Shown here piece by piece: positions 21,860-33,295 of a stretch of 64,000 nt of DNA. How positions within the stretch are numbered: the first letter of the stretch is position 1; every line of letters begins with the position of its first letter. The notes beneath the pieces were generated by a model, which worked only from the letters and a program-made list of their open reading frames with translations, did not search any database and was not told the origin of the DNA. Source of the stretch: Mycolicibacterium novocastrense (GTDB lineage Bacteria > Actinomycetota > Actinomycetes > Mycobacteriales > Mycobacteriaceae). Location of the stretch: NCBI RefSeq assembly GCF_001570485.1, contig NZ_BCTA01000026.1:1-64000 (forward strand), read 5' to 3'. A program made the position numbers and the translations under genes.

Positions 21860-23059
21860 ATGGACGTGGCGACGACAACGGTTGGTGTCACCGATCTGAA
21901 GTTCCGCCTGGTACGTGAAGACTTCGCCGAAGCCGTGGCATGGGTGGCCCGCAATCTGCCCACCAGGCCCACGGTCCCGGTGCTCGCCGGCGTCTTGCTC
22001 ACCGGCTCCGAGGACGGGTTGACGATTTCGGGATTCGACTACGAGGTTTCCGCCGAGGTGCGGGTGCCTGCCGAGATCGCTTCACCGGGCAGCGTTTTGG
22101 TTTCCGGTCGGTTGTTGTCCGACATCACCCGGGCGCTGCCGGCCAAACCGATCGATGTGAGCGTCGACGGCACGCGGGTTTTGCTGACGTGTGGTAGTTC
22201 GCGCTTCTCGTTGCCGACGATGGCCGTCGAGGACTACCCCACGCTGCCCGCGCTTCCCGACGAGACCGGTGTCATATCCGCTGAGCTGTTCTCCGAAGCG
22301 ATCGGCCAGGTCGCCGTCGCGGCCGGCCGCGATGACACGCTGCCGATGTTGACCGGCATCCGTGTCGAAATCGCCGGGGAGAAAGTGGTTTTGGCCGCAA
22401 CCGACCGGTTCCGCCTGGCGGTTCGCGAGCTGACATGGTCGACGGCCGGTCCCGACCTGGAGGCGGCGGTGTTGGTGCCGGCCAAGACACTTTCGGAAGC
22501 GGCCAAAGCCGGCTCCGACGGCGGTGACGTGCATCTGGCGCTGGGCGCGGGATCGGCGGTCGGTAAGGAGGGGCTGCTCGGTATCAGCAGTGGGGGCAAG
22601 CGCAGTACCACCCGTCTGCTCGATGCGGAGTTCCCGAAGTTCCGGCAGTTGCTGCCCACCGAGCACACCGCGATGGCGACGATCGGGGTCGGTGAACTCA
22701 CCGAGGCCATCAAGCGTGTGGCGCTGGTGGCCGATCGCGGCGCCCAGGTGCGGATGGAATTCTCTGAGGACTCGTTGCACCTGTCGGCGGGCGCCGACGA
22801 CGTAGGCCGCGCCGAGGAGGACCTTCCGGTCAGTTTCGCCGGTGATCCGCTGACCATCGCGTTCAACCCCACGTATCTCACGGACGGTCTGAGCTCGTTG
22901 CATTCGGAGCGAGTCACCTTCGGTTTCACCACACCCAGCCGTCCCGCGGTGTTGCGTCCGGCCAACGACGACGACACGGATGTCGGTGCGGCGGGACCGT
23001 TCCCCGCGCAACAGACCGACTACGTCTACCTGCTGATGCCGGTGCGCCTACCCGGCTGA
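21860..23059 (+). CDS. dnaN: DNA polymerase III sliding clamp (beta subunit)
   Basis: Ring-shaped processivity clamp for DNA polymerase III and a docking platform for repair factors. The 399-residue protein has three clamp domains of about 120-130 residues. Recognisable segments are [20 protein letters not shown] at the N-terminus, [12 protein letters not shown], and the C-terminal [10 protein letters not shown], typical of the clamp end. ATG at 21860 follows an AAGGGA site. gnd follows after 38 bases. Confidence 0.97.
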   Translation: MDVATTTVGVTDLKFRLVREDFAEAVAWVARNLPTRPTVPVLAGVLLTGSEDGLTISGFDYEVSAEVRVPAEIASPGSVLVSGRLLSDITRALPAKPIDVSVDGTRVLLTCGSSRFSLPTMAVEDYPTLPALPDETGVISAELFSEAIGQVAVAAGRDDTLPMLTGIRVEIAGEKVVLAATDRFRLAVRELTWSTAGPDLEAAVLVPAKTLSEAAKAGSDGGDVHLALGAGSAVGKEGLLGISSGGKRSTTRLLDAEFPKFRQLLPTEHTAMATIGVGELTEAIKRVALVADRGAQVRMEFSEDSLHLSAGADDVGRAEEDLPVSFAGDPLTIAFNPTYLTDGLSSLHSERVTFGFTTPSRPAVLRPANDDDTDVGAAGPFPAQQTDYVYLLMPVRLPG

Positions 23060-23097
23060 ACCGGCTGACGCCAAAGAACGCCGGAGAAGGGGCGCAC

Positions 23098-23991
23098 ATG
23101 CAACTCGGCCTGGTCGGTCTCGGCAAAATGGGCTTCAACATGCGCGAGCGCCTGCGCAAAGGAGGTCATGAGGTCGTCGGATACGACCCGAGACCGGAAG
23201 TCACCGACGTGCCCACGCTCGCGGCCCTGGCCGACGCCCTCGATGCCCCGCGGGTGGTGTGGGTGATGGTGCCCTCAGGACCGATCACCCGCGACACCAT
23301 CACCGCTCTGGCCGATGAGCTCGACGCGGGCGATCTGGTCATCGACGGCGGAAATTCCCGTTACACCGAGGACGGCCCGCATGCGAAACTGTTGGGCGAG
23401 AAGGGAATTGCGTTCATCGATGCCGGTGTTTCCGGCGGGGTGTGGGGATTGACGGAAGGCTATGGCCTGATGGTTGGCGGCAGCGACGCCGACGTCGAAC
23501 GCGTGATGCCGATCTTCGACACCTTGCGGCCGCCGGGGCCGCGGGAAGACGGTTTCGTGCACGCCGGGCCGGTCGGTGCGGGCCATTACGCGAAGATGGT
23601 GCACAACGGTATCGAGTACGGCCTGATGATGGCTTACGCCGAGGGCTACGAGCTGTTGGCCGCCGAGGACCTGATCACCGACACCCAAGCCGTCATCCAG
23701 GCGTGGAGCAACGGCACCGTCGTGCGGTCCTGGTTGCAGCAGTTGCTCGCCAAGGCGTTGAAGGAGGACCCGGAATTCGGTGAGATCAGCGGATACACCG
23801 AGGATTCCGGCGAGGGTCGGTGGACCGTCGAGGAGGCCATCCATCACCGAGTGCCGATGCCGGTGATCGCGGCGTCGCTGTTTGCCCGGTTCGCCTCCCG
23901 CCAGGAGGATTCCCCCGCGATGAAGGCGGTTTCTGCTCTGCGCAACCAGTTCGGTGGGCACGCGGTCAAACGGGTCAGCGAGTCGGGGTAG
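23098..23991 (+). CDS. gnd: 6-phosphogluconate dehydrogenase, decarboxylating (short form)
   Basis: Oxidises 6-phosphogluconate to ribulose-5-phosphate and CO2. The 297-residue protein is the short class. The dinucleotide-binding start is [28 protein letters not shown], then [31 protein letters not shown] and the catalytic [21 protein letters not shown]. The short form is often NAD-dependent, but cofactor choice is not proven here. It is inserted between dnaN and recF as in M. smegmatis, whereas M. tuberculosis lacks it at this place. ATG with GGAGAAGGGG upstream. Confidence 0.93.
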   Translation: MQLGLVGLGKMGFNMRERLRKGGHEVVGYDPRPEVTDVPTLAALADALDAPRVVWVMVPSGPITRDTITALADELDAGDLVIDGGNSRYTEDGPHAKLLGEKGIAFIDAGVSGGVWGLTEGYGLMVGGSDADVERVMPIFDTLRPPGPREDGFVHAGPVGAGHYAKMVHNGIEYGLMMAYAEGYELLAAEDLITDTQAVIQAWSNGTVVRSWLQQLLAKALKEDPEFGEISGYTEDSGEGRWTVEEAIHHRVPMPVIAASLFARFASRQEDSPAMKAVSALRNQFGGHAVKRVSESG

Positions 23992-24002
23992 GCGGTCGCG
24001 TC

Positions 24003-25163
24003 GTGTACGTCCGCCGCCTGGCGTTGACCGACTTCCGATCGTGGCCGAGCGTCGAATTGGATCTCGAGCCCGGCCGGACCGTGTTCGTCGGGCCGAACGG
24101 CTTCGGTAAGACGAATATCGTTGAGGCACTCTGGTATTCGTCGACCCTCGGATCGCATCGGGTCGCCACGGACGCACCGCTGATCCGGACCGGCGCCGGA
24201 CGTGCGGTGGTGTCGACCATCGTCGTCAACGAAGGCCGGGAACTGGCGGTGGATCTGGAGATCACGGCCGGGCGGGCCAACAAGGCCCGCATCAACCGCT
24301 CCCCCGTGCGCTCCGCTCGCGAGATTCTCGGCGTGCTGCGGGCCGTGCTGTTCGCCCCGGAGGACCTGGCCCTGGTGCGTGGCGATCCCGGTGAGCGGCG
24401 CCGCTTTCTCGACGAACTCGCCACCACCCGGCGCCCGCAGGTCGCCGCGATCCGCGCGGATTACGACAAGGTGCTGCGCCAGCGGACCGCGCTGCTCAAG
24501 ACGGCCTCCGGTGCTCGATTCCGTGGTGATCGAAGTGTTTTCGACACCCTCGACGTGTGGGACGGCCACCTCGCCGAGACGGGGGCGAAGCTCATCGCCG
24601 CACGGGTGGATCTGGTCAATCAGCTGGCACCGGAGGTGGAGAAGGCATACCAGCTGCTGGCGCCGTCGTCGCGGCCTGCGGCGATCCGCTACCGCAGCGG
24701 CGTGGAGGTGGTCGAGGCAGAGGCGGCGGCGGGCACCGCCGATGCCGAGATGTTCGAGGCGGCCCTGCTGGATGCCTTGGCGCGCCGGCGCGATTCCGAA
24801 CTGGAACGCGGGGTGTGCCTGGTGGGGCCTCACCGCGACGACCTCGAACTGCGGTTGGGCGATCAGGTCGCGAAAGGCTTTGCCAGCCATGGGGAATCAT
24901 GGTCGATGGCGCTGTCGCTGCGGCTGGCTGCCTATGAACTACTCCGTGCGGAAGGGGGCGATCCGGTGTTGCTGCTCGACGATGTGTTCGCTGAGCTGGA
25001 CAAGGCGCGCAGGCAGGCGCTGGCCGCGGTGGCGGCCTCGGCCGAGCAGGTCTTGGTCACCGCGGCCGTACCTGAGGACGTCCCAGCCGATTGGGACGCG
25101 CGCAGGATTGGAGTGACGATGCGCGACGAGGATCTCGGACGAATCTCGGTGGTGGAGCCATGA
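24003..25163 (+). CDS. recF: DNA replication and repair protein RecF
   Basis: SMC/ABC-type ATPase acting with RecO and RecR in RecA loading at gaps. The 386-residue protein starts at GTG 24003 ([19 protein letters not shown]). It has Walker [17 protein letters not shown] near residue 30, the signature region [21 protein letters not shown] near 300, and Walker [21 protein letters not shown]. It lies 11 bases after gnd, and its stop overlaps the dciA start (ATGA). Confidence 0.96.
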   Translation: MYVRRLALTDFRSWPSVELDLEPGRTVFVGPNGFGKTNIVEALWYSSTLGSHRVATDAPLIRTGAGRAVVSTIVVNEGRELAVDLEITAGRANKARINRSPVRSAREILGVLRAVLFAPEDLALVRGDPGERRRFLDELATTRRPQVAAIRADYDKVLRQRTALLKTASGARFRGDRSVFDTLDVWDGHLAETGAKLIAARVDLVNQLAPEVEKAYQLLAPSSRPAAIRYRSGVEVVEAEAAAGTADAEMFEAALLDALARRRDSELERGVCLVGPHRDDLELRLGDQVAKGFASHGESWSMALSLRLAAYELLRAEGGDPVLLLDDVFAELDKARRQALAAVAASAEQVLVTAAVPEDVPADWDARRIGVTMRDEDLGRISVVEP

Positions 25164-25714
25164 CCTCGCCTGACGATGCAGCGGGACCGCCCGAACACCT
25201 GGCGCACCTGCGCGGGATGGATCTGGTCCGGCGCACGCTAGAGGAAGCGCGCGGTGCGGCGCGCAGCCAGGGTAAGGAGGTCGGTCGCGGCCGCGGCGCG
25301 GCGCCGCGAAAGATCGCCGGTAATGCGCGTCGGCGCTGGTCGGGTCCCGGCCCGGACTCCCGCGATCCGCAGCCGTTCGGCCCCGCCGCAAGCGAACTGG
25401 CCCGCAGCCGCGGATGGTCCGGACGCGTCGCCGAGGGCGCGGTGTTCGGCCGCTGGCCCGGCGTCGTCGGTGAGGGTATCGCCGCACACGCGACGCCGAC
25501 CTCCCTCAACGAGGGTGTGTTGACCATCTCGGCGGAGTCCACGGCATGGGCCACGCAGTTGCGGATGGTGCAGGCGCAGGTGTTGGCCAAGATCGCGGAC
25601 GCGGTGGGCGACGGCGTCGTCAGATCGCTGAAGATCGTCGGACCGGTCGCGCCGTCGTGGCGCAAGGGCCGCTATCACATCGCGGGCCGAGGCCCCCGCG
25701 ACACGTACGGATAG
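25160..25714 (+). CDS. dciA: DciA-type helicase-loading factor (DUF721)
   Basis: DUF721 protein (Rv0004 counterpart), 184 residues. DciA proteins act in place of DnaC/DnaI to load the replicative helicase DnaB at the origin. The conserved C-terminal half contains [39 protein letters not shown] and the closing GRGPRDTYG. The N-terminal half is variable and basic. ATG at 25160 overlaps the recF stop by four bases. Its position beside dnaA, dnaN and recF fits a replication-initiation role. Confidence 0.9.
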   Translation: MTSPDDAAGPPEHLAHLRGMDLVRRTLEEARGAARSQGKEVGRGRGAAPRKIAGNARRRWSGPGPDSRDPQPFGPAASELARSRGWSGRVAEGAVFGRWPGVVGEGIAAHATPTSLNEGVLTISAESTAWATQLRMVQAQVLAKIADAVGDGVVRSLKIVGPVAPSWRKGRYHIAGRGPRDTYG

Positions 25715-27983
<2,269 letters not shown>

Positions 27984-28030
27984 CGGCGATGTTGCCGGCG
28001 CAAATTCAACCCGATACTAAAGGCTGATTG

Positions 28031-31000
28031 ATGACTGATACGACGTTGCCCCCCGGCGACGAAGCAGGCGACCGCATCGAGCCGGTCGACATCCAGCAGG
28101 AGATGCAGCGCAGCTACATCGACTACGCGATGAGCGTGATCGTCGGGCGCGCGCTGCCCGAGGTGCGCGACGGGCTCAAGCCCGTGCACCGCCGTGTGCT
28201 CTACGCGATGTTCGACTCCGGTTTCCGCCCGGACCGCAGCCACGCGAAATCCGCACGCTCCGTAGCCGAGACGATGGGTAACTACCACCCGCACGGTGAC
28301 GCCTCGATCTACGACACCCTCGTGCGTATGGCCCAGCCGTGGTCGCTGCGCTACCCGCTGGTCGACGGGCAGGGCAACTTCGGTTCGCCGGGCAACGACC
28401 CGCCGGCCGCCATGAGGTACTGCGTCACAGGTGATGCGCTGGTGCGCTTGCCATTCGGGCAATCCGTACGGATCCGTGATGTCGTAGCGGGCGCGCGGTC
28501 GAGCTCGGACAACGCCATTGATCTCAAGGTCCTCGACCGGCACGGGGACCCTGTGGTTGCCGACAAATTGTTCCATTCCGGCGAACATGAGACATACACC
28601 GTTCGCACCGCAGAAGGCTATGAGGTCACGGGCACTGCCAACCACCCGTTGCTATGCCTGGTTGACGTGGGTGGTGTGCCGACGCTGCTGTGGAAGCTGA
28701 CCGAAGAAATTCGACCAGGCGACCACGTGGTTCTCCAGCGCACCCCGCCGACGGAGTTCGGTCCCGCGGACTGGCAGGATGCTTTCGAGGCGCTACTACT
28801 CGGAGCCTTCATCAGCGAGGGTTTCGTATCGGAAAACCGTGCTGGCTTCAACAATCTGGACCGCGAGTTCTTCAACGCCGTCCTGACTGCTTACGACACA
28901 ATTGTCGGCGGCCCCCGCTACGTATCGTCGCGCACCATCGCCTCGGGCTCCCTACTCCACGAACTCGACGTACATAATTTGACGGCGCTGAAGAAGTCTC
29001 GACTCGGCGAGTTGGTTGGGCAGCGCTCAGCCGACAAGGCGGTGCCGGAATGGTTGTGGAAGGCACCGGCTGCCGTCAAGCGAGTGTTCCTGCAGGCGCT
29101 GTTCGAGGGAGACGGATCGTGTTCTGCGTTGCCGAGGAACACGATTCAGGTCTCGTATTCGACCCGCAGCGGACGTCTTGCCAAGGACATCCAGCAGATG
29201 CTGTTGGAATTCGGGGTGATCTCGCGCCGCTACGTGCACGCCACCGGGGAGCACAAGGTCGTGCTGACAAGCAGGGCCCAGGCTGAACTGTTCGCTGCGC
29301 AGATCGGATTCGGCGGAATAAAGCAGGCGAAGCTGCAGGGTCTATTGGACGCACTTCCCCAGGCGGCGGCCGGCCGGGACGGCGACTACGTGCCGGGTCT
29401 CGCCCAATTCGTTCGTAAGCACAGCGGCAGCCGCTGGGTCGACAAGGACTGGCTGAACAGACACAACATCGACCGGCTGTCTCGCTGGCAACGCGATGGT
29501 GCTGAGATTCTCGGCCGCATCGCCGATCCCGACGTCCGGGCAATCGCTCAGGAACTCACCGACGGCCGGTTCTACTACGCGCGTGTGGCATCCGTGACTG
29601 ATAGCGGTGTGCAGCCGGTGTACAGCCTGAGGGTCGACACCGATGACCACTCGTTCATCACAAACGGCTTCGTCAGCCACAACACGGAGGCGCGGCTCAC
29701 TCCCCTGGCGATGGAGATGCTGCGCGAAATCGACGAGGAGACAGTCGATTTCATCCCGAACTACGACGGGCGGGTGCAGGAACCCACCGTCCTGCCGAGC
29801 CGGTTCCCCAACCTGTTGGCCAACGGTTCGGGCGGTATCGCCGTCGGTATGGCCACCAACATTCCGCCGCACAACCTGCGTGAGCTGGCCGACGCGGTGT
29901 ACTGGTGCCTGGAGAATTTCGAGGCCGACGAGGAGGCCACGCTGGCCGCCGTCACCGAACGCGTCAAAGGCCCGGACTTTCCCACCTCCGGCCTGATCGT
30001 CGGATCCCAGGGCATCTCCGACATGTACACCACCGGCCGCGGGTCGGTGCGCATGCGTGGTGTGGTGGAGATCGAAGAGGACAGCCGCGGCCGCACCGGC
30101 ATCGTCATCACCGAGCTGCCGTATCAGGTCAACCACGACAACTTCATCACCTCGGTCGCCGAGCAGGTCCGCGACGGCAAGCTGGCCGGCATCTCCAACA
30201 TCGAGGACCAGTCCAGCGACCGGGTCGGGCTGCGCATCGTCATCGAGATCAAGCGCGATGCGGTGGCCAAGGTGGTGCTCAACAACCTCTACAAGCACAC
30301 CCAGCTGCAGACCAGCTTCGGGGCCAACATGCTGGCCATCGTCGACGGTGTTCCGCGCACGCTGCGCCTCGACCAGCTGATCCGCCACTACGTCAACCAC
30401 CAACTCGACGTGATCGTGCGTCGCACCCGGTACCGGTTGCGCAAGGCCAACGAGCGGGCCCACATCCTGCGCGGTCTGGTCAAGGCGCTCGACGCACTCG
30501 ACGAGGTGATCGCGTTGATCCGGGCGTCGGAGACCGTCGACGTGGCGCGCCAGGGCCTGATCGAGCTGCTCGACATCGACGACATCCAGGCCCAGGCGAT
30601 CCTGGACATGCAGCTGCGCCGCCTGGCCGCCCTGGAACGCCAGCGCATCGTCGACGACCTGGCCAAGATCGAGGCCGAGATCGCCGACCTCGAGGACATC
30701 CTGGCCAAGCCCGAACGGCAGCGCGCGATCGTTCGCGATGAACTCAAAGAGATCGTCGACAAGTACGGCGACGACCGGCGCACCAGGATCGTGGCCGCCG
30801 ACGGGGAGGTCGCCGACGAGGACCTCATCGCTCGCGAGGACGTCGTCGTCACCATCACCGAGACCGGTTACGCCAAGCGCACCAAGACCGACCTATACCG
30901 CAGCCAGAAGCGCGGTGGTAAGGGCGTGCAGGGCGCCGGGCTCAAACAGGACGACATCGTCAACCACTTCTTCGTCTGCTCGACGCACGACTGGATCCTG

Positions 31001-31801
31001 TTCTTCACCACCCAGGGTCGGGTCTACCGCGCCAAGGCATACGAACTGCCCGAGGCGTCGCGCACCGCGCGGGGCCAGCATGTGGCGAACCTGCTGGCGT
31101 TCCAGCCGGAAGAACGGATCGCACAGGTCATCCAGCTCAAGACCTACGAGGATGCGCCGTACCTCGTGTTGGCCACCCGCAAGGGGCTGGTGAAGAAGTC
31201 GCGGCTGGTGGACTTCGACTCCAACCGCTCCGGCGGCATCGTCGCGGTGAACCTGCGCGACGGCGACGAGCTCGTCGGCGCGGTCTTGTGTTCGGCCGAC
31301 GACGACCTGCTGCTGGTCTCGGCCAAGGGGCAGTCGATCCGGTTCTCGGCAACCGATGAGGCGCTGCGGCCGATGGGTCGTGCGACCTCCGGCGTGCAGG
31401 GCATGCGATTCAACACCGACGACGAGCTGTTGTCGCTCAACGTCGTGCGACCGGATACGTATCTGCTGGTCGCCACGTCCGGCGGATACGCCAAGCGCAC
31501 CGCGATCGACGAGTACCCGGTACAGGGACGCGGCGGTAAAGGGGTCCTGACGATCCAATTCGACAAGCGCCGTGGCAATCTTGTGGGAGCGTTGATCGTC
31601 GATGACGACACAGAGTTGTACGCCATCACCTCCGGTGGGGGCGTCATCCGGACGGCGGCTCGCCAGGTTCGCAAGGCCGGGCGGCAAACCAAGGGTGTTC
31701 GGTTGATGAACCTGGGTGAGGGCACGACACTGATAGCCATCGCACGCAACGCGGAGGAAGGCGACAGCACCGACGAGGTCAACACCGACCCCGGTGCCTG
31801 A
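28031..31801 (+). CDS. gyrA: DNA gyrase subunit A, intein-containing precursor
   Basis: Breakage-reunion subunit of gyrase, encoded as a 1256-residue precursor. A 421-residue intein sits immediately after the catalytic tyrosine (Tyr130 in PPAAMRY). After splicing, the mature subunit should be about 835 residues, the normal mycobacterial size. The N-extein has [18 protein letters not shown], with Ala91, Ser92 and Asp95 unmutated at the fluoroquinolone-resistance positions. The C-extein resumes [17 protein letters not shown]. The C-terminal DNA-wrapping domain has beta-propeller repeats including [14 protein letters not shown] (the GyrA box). The intein must splice for gyrase to work, since it interrupts the active site. 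ATG at 28031; a TTG one codon earlier is less likely. Confidence 0.97.
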   Translation: MTDTTLPPGDEAGDRIEPVDIQQEMQRSYIDYAMSVIVGRALPEVRDGLKPVHRRVLYAMFDSGFRPDRSHAKSARSVAETMGNYHPHGDASIYDTLVRMAQPWSLRYPLVDGQGNFGSPGNDPPAAMRYCVTGDALVRLPFGQSVRIRDVVAGARSSSDNAIDLKVLDRHGDPVVADKLFHSGEHETYTVRTAEGYEVTGTANHPLLCLVDVGGVPTLLWKLTEEIRPGDHVVLQRTPPTEFGPADWQDAFEALLLGAFISEGFVSENRAGFNNLDREFFNAVLTAYDTIVGGPRYVSSRTIASGSLLHELDVHNLTALKKSRLGELVGQRSADKAVPEWLWKAPAAVKRVFLQALFEGDGSCSALPRNTIQVSYSTRSGRLAKDIQQMLLEFGVISRRYVHATGEHKVVLTSRAQAELFAAQIGFGGIKQAKLQGLLDALPQAAAGRDGDYVPGLAQFVRKHSGSRWVDKDWLNRHNIDRLSRWQRDGAEILGRIADPDVRAIAQELTDGRFYYARVASVTDSGVQPVYSLRVDTDDHSFITNGFVSHNTEARLTPLAMEMLREIDEETVDFIPNYDGRVQEPTVLPSRFPNLLANGSGGIAVGMATNIPPHNLRELADAVYWCLENFEADEEATLAAVTERVKGPDFPTSGLIVGSQGISDMYTTGRGSVRMRGVVEIEEDSRGRTGIVITELPYQVNHDNFITSVAEQVRDGKLAGISNIEDQSSDRVGLRIVIEIKRDAVAKVVLNNLYKHTQLQTSFGANMLAIVDGVPRTLRLDQLIRHYVNHQLDVIVRRTRYRLRKANERAHILRGLVKALDALDEVIALIRASETVDVARQGLIELLDIDDIQAQAILDMQLRRLAALERQRIVDDLAKIEAEIADLEDILAKPERQRAIVRDELKEIVDKYGDDRRTRIVAADGEVADEDLIAREDVVVTITETGYAKRTKTDLYRSQKRGGKGVQGAGLKQDDIVNHFFVCSTHDWILFFTTQGRVYRAKAYELPEASRTARGQHVANLLAFQPEERIAQVIQLKTYEDAPYLVLATRKGLVKKSRLVDFDSNRSGGIVAVNLRDGDELVGAVLCSADDDLLLVSAKGQSIRFSATDEALRPMGRATSGVQGMRFNTDDELLSLNVVRPDTYLLVATSGGYAKRTAIDEYPVQGRGGKGVLTIQFDKRRGNLVGALIVDDDTELYAITSGGGVIRTAARQVRKAGRQTKGVRLMNLGEGTTLIAIARNAEEGDSTDEVNTDPGA
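28421..29683 (+). mobile_element. GyrA intein with LAGLIDADG homing endonuclease
   Basis: In-frame protein intron of 421 residues within gyrA. Splicing motifs: Cys1 ([13 protein letters not shown], block A), block B GTANHPLL with Thr72/His75, and C-terminal NGFVSHN with His420-Asn421, followed by Thr as the +1 nucleophile. A DOD homing endonuclease lies between the two splicing halves. Its two LAGLIDADG helices are [10 protein letters not shown] (residues 125-134, acidic Glu133) and LQALFEGDG (224-232, acidic Asp231), so the catalytic acids are retained. Insertion site and sequence match the mycobacterial GyrA intein allele known from M. leprae, M. kansasii, M. flavescens and M. xenopi; the M. 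xenopi copy has lost the endonuclease. Confidence 0.96.
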
Positions 31802-31831
31802 TCCGGGGACGGGACCAGTGAGGAGCCGTAG

Positions 31832-32731
31832 GTGAGTTCACCGAACGAGCCGGGACACCCCCGCGGGGGCGACGGTCCAGGCGGCGCCAACGGCTCCGCG
31901 ACCAACCAGGACGCCCCCGGCGCCCGATCCGAGGTCCCGGACCGCGCCGAGGTGCCGCCATGGCAGCGGGGCCCCGCGGCGCGGACCCCGCACCCGGGCC
32001 AGCGCCCCCCGGAGCCGCCGAGGCGGGCTCCAGCACCCGGACCGCGCGGCGAGGGCCCCGGTGACGACGGCCATCCCCCCGAGCGTGCGGTCGAGGACCA
32101 GCGCGGTACTCCGAACAACTCGCCCGCGGCCGGCGCCCGGCCGAATCGGTTCATCGTCGGCGCTGGGACGCCCACCGAGGAGGTCCCGGCGCGCAGCGAG
32201 CGGCCCGAGCAACCGCGTCCCGAGGCGTACGCCAGCGAGTTACCGGACCTGTCCGGGCCGATGCCGCGCCCGGCCCAGCAGCGCAAGCCCGCCGACCGTC
32301 CGCACCCGGAGGCCGGAAGCCGGCCCGCGTCCGGGGCGCGCGTCCAGGTCGGCACCCGGCACAAGGGCCCGGTGCGGGCCAGCATGCAGATCCGCCGGAT
32401 CGACCCCTGGAGCACGCTCAAGGTGTCGGCGGTGCTGTCGGTCGCGCTGTTCTTCGTGTGGATGATCGCCGTCGCGTTCCTGTACCTCGTGCTCGGCGGC
32501 ATGGGCGTGTGGAGCAAGCTCAACACCAACGTCGGCGACCTGCTCACCAGCGCCGGCGGGGGTTCCGGCGGTGAATTGGTGTCCAGCGGAACCATCTTCG
32601 GCGGTGCGACGCTGATCGGGTTGGTCAACATCGTGCTGCTGACCGCGATGGCGACCATCGGCGCCTTCATCTACAACTTGACCACGGACTTGGTCGGGGG
32701 CGTGGAAGTCACGCTCGCCGACCGGGATTGA
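31832..32731 (+). CDS. DUF3566 membrane protein
   Basis: Conserved actinobacterial protein of unknown function located after gyrA (Rv0007 counterpart), 299 residues. The first 180 residues are Pro/Gly/Arg/Glu-rich and probably disordered and cytoplasmic. The C-terminal DUF3566 domain begins [20 protein letters not shown] and has two membrane helices ([20 protein letters not shown] and [19 protein letters not shown]). GTG start with AGGAG upstream. The constant link to gyrA and tRNA-Ile suggests co-transcription but not a function. The N-terminal tail is much more extended than its conserved domain. Confidence 0.87.
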   Translation: MSSPNEPGHPRGGDGPGGANGSATNQDAPGARSEVPDRAEVPPWQRGPAARTPHPGQRPPEPPRRAPAPGPRGEGPGDDGHPPERAVEDQRGTPNNSPAAGARPNRFIVGAGTPTEEVPARSERPEQPRPEAYASELPDLSGPMPRPAQQRKPADRPHPEAGSRPASGARVQVGTRHKGPVRASMQIRRIDPWSTLKVSAVLSVALFFVWMIAVAFLYLVLGGMGVWSKLNTNVGDLLTSAGGGSGGELVSSGTIFGGATLIGLVNIVLLTAMATIGAFIYNLTTDLVGGVEVTLADRD

Positions 32732-32794
32732 TTGCTGGCTCGCCGACGGATCGATTGTCGGTTCGCCGACGGGGATTGAGGCGTAGACCGCGGT

Positions 32795-32824
32795 TTGGGC
32801 GCGAGCCCACGATTGCGGTAATCT
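32795..32824 (+). promoter_or_regulatory. Promoter of tRNA-Ile / tRNA-Ala
   Basis: TTGGGC (32795-32800) and TAATCT (32819-32824) are separated by 18 bases, 26 bases before the tRNA-Ile gene. A short inverted repeat TGGGC-GCGA-GCCCA (32796-32809) overlaps the -35. Upstream, 32714-32781 carries three imperfect copies of a CGCCGAC...GATTG unit spanning the preceding stop codon. Confidence 0.62.
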
Positions 32825-32850
32825 CGTCGCTCGGCCATCCCGGCGGTAAC

Positions 32851-32924
32851 GGGGCTATAGCTCAGGCGGTTAGAGCGCTTCGCTGATAACGAAGAGGTCG
32901 GAGGTTCGAGTCCTCCTAGCCCCA
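32851..32924 (+). tRNA. ileT: tRNA-Ile (anticodon GAT)
   Basis: 74-base cloverleaf: acceptor GGGGCTA paired with TAGCCCC, D-arm AGCTCAGGCGGTTAGAGC, anticodon loop CTGATAA giving GAT, T-arm GGAGGTTCGAGTCCTCC. The 3' CCA is not encoded and must be added by the cca product. Confidence 0.97.
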
Positions 32925-32940
32925 CGGAAAGGTTCACACC

Positions 32941-33069
32941 ATGAGACGGGTGCTGCTGATCGTCACGGCGATCGCCGCGGCAGCCACCGTCGCGGTCTGG
33001 CGCTCGCGCCACGGCATCGAGGTGTGGCACGCGGCGCCCGATGCGCCGCCTGCAAACCAGGGGCCTTAG
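32941..33069 (+). CDS. DLW-39-like small membrane protein
   Basis: 42-codon gene between tRNA-Ile and tRNA-Ala. It begins MRRVLLIVTAIAAAATVAVW, a hydrophobic N-terminal helix, then a short polar tail (RSRHGIEVWHAAPDAPPAN). GGAAAGG lies 8 bases before the ATG. Size, location near gyrA and the EVW segment resemble the actinobacterial DLW-39 family of unknown function, although the literal DLW is not present. The TAG stop lies within tRNA-Ala, so the gene and the tRNA overlap by 10 bases. It is easily missed because of its length. It may be translated from the tRNA precursor transcript. Confidence 0.6.
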   Translation: MRRVLLIVTAIAAAATVAVWRSRHGIEVWHAAPDAPPANQGP

Positions 33070-33132
33070 CTCAGTTGGTAGAGCGCTACCTTTGCAAGGT
33101 AGATGTCAGGAGTTCGATTCTCCTAGGCTCCA
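33060..33132 (+). tRNA. alaT: tRNA-Ala (anticodon TGC)
   Basis: 73-base cloverleaf: acceptor GGGGCCT paired with AGGCTCC, D-arm AGCTCAGTTGGTAGAGC, anticodon stem-loop TACCTTTGCAAGGTA giving TGC, T-arm AGGAGTTCGATTCTCCT. CCA is not encoded. Its first ten bases carry the end of the preceding micro-gene. Confidence 0.97.
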
Positions 33133-33217
33133 CAAGTTGAACCGCCTGAGGCGGTGGATCGAGTTTCTTCCGACGCTGTCTGCGTGCCAACACCGGCGCA
33201 CACATTCGCGTGTCACT

Positions 33218-33268
33218 TTTCAAGGTTAAGCCGTTAACCTTGAAATTACAGACCTGGTTTTCAAGGTT
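33218..33268. promoter_or_regulatory. Palindromic operator upstream of fic
   Basis: Perfect inverted repeat TTTCAAGGTTAA (33218-33229), GCCG spacer, TTAACCTTGAAA (33234-33245). A third half-site TTTCAAGGTT follows at 33259-33268, 41 bases (about four helical turns) from the first. It lies 28 bases before the fic start, where a repressor would block transcription. The winged-helix end of the Fic protein itself is a candidate binder. Confidence 0.8.
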
Positions 33269-33295
33269 GTGGCACTGCGACAGGTGGGACCTGTG

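Noticed and set aside
28421..29683. Extra segment in gyrA as a frameshift or assembly artefact
   Set aside because: The segment is in frame, has complete intein splicing motifs at both ends and matches the known GyrA intein insertion site.
29342..30463. Minus-strand frame spanning the gyrA intein/extein junction
   Set aside because: It lies opposite two conserved protein segments (intein end and GyrA extein) and has no family signature.
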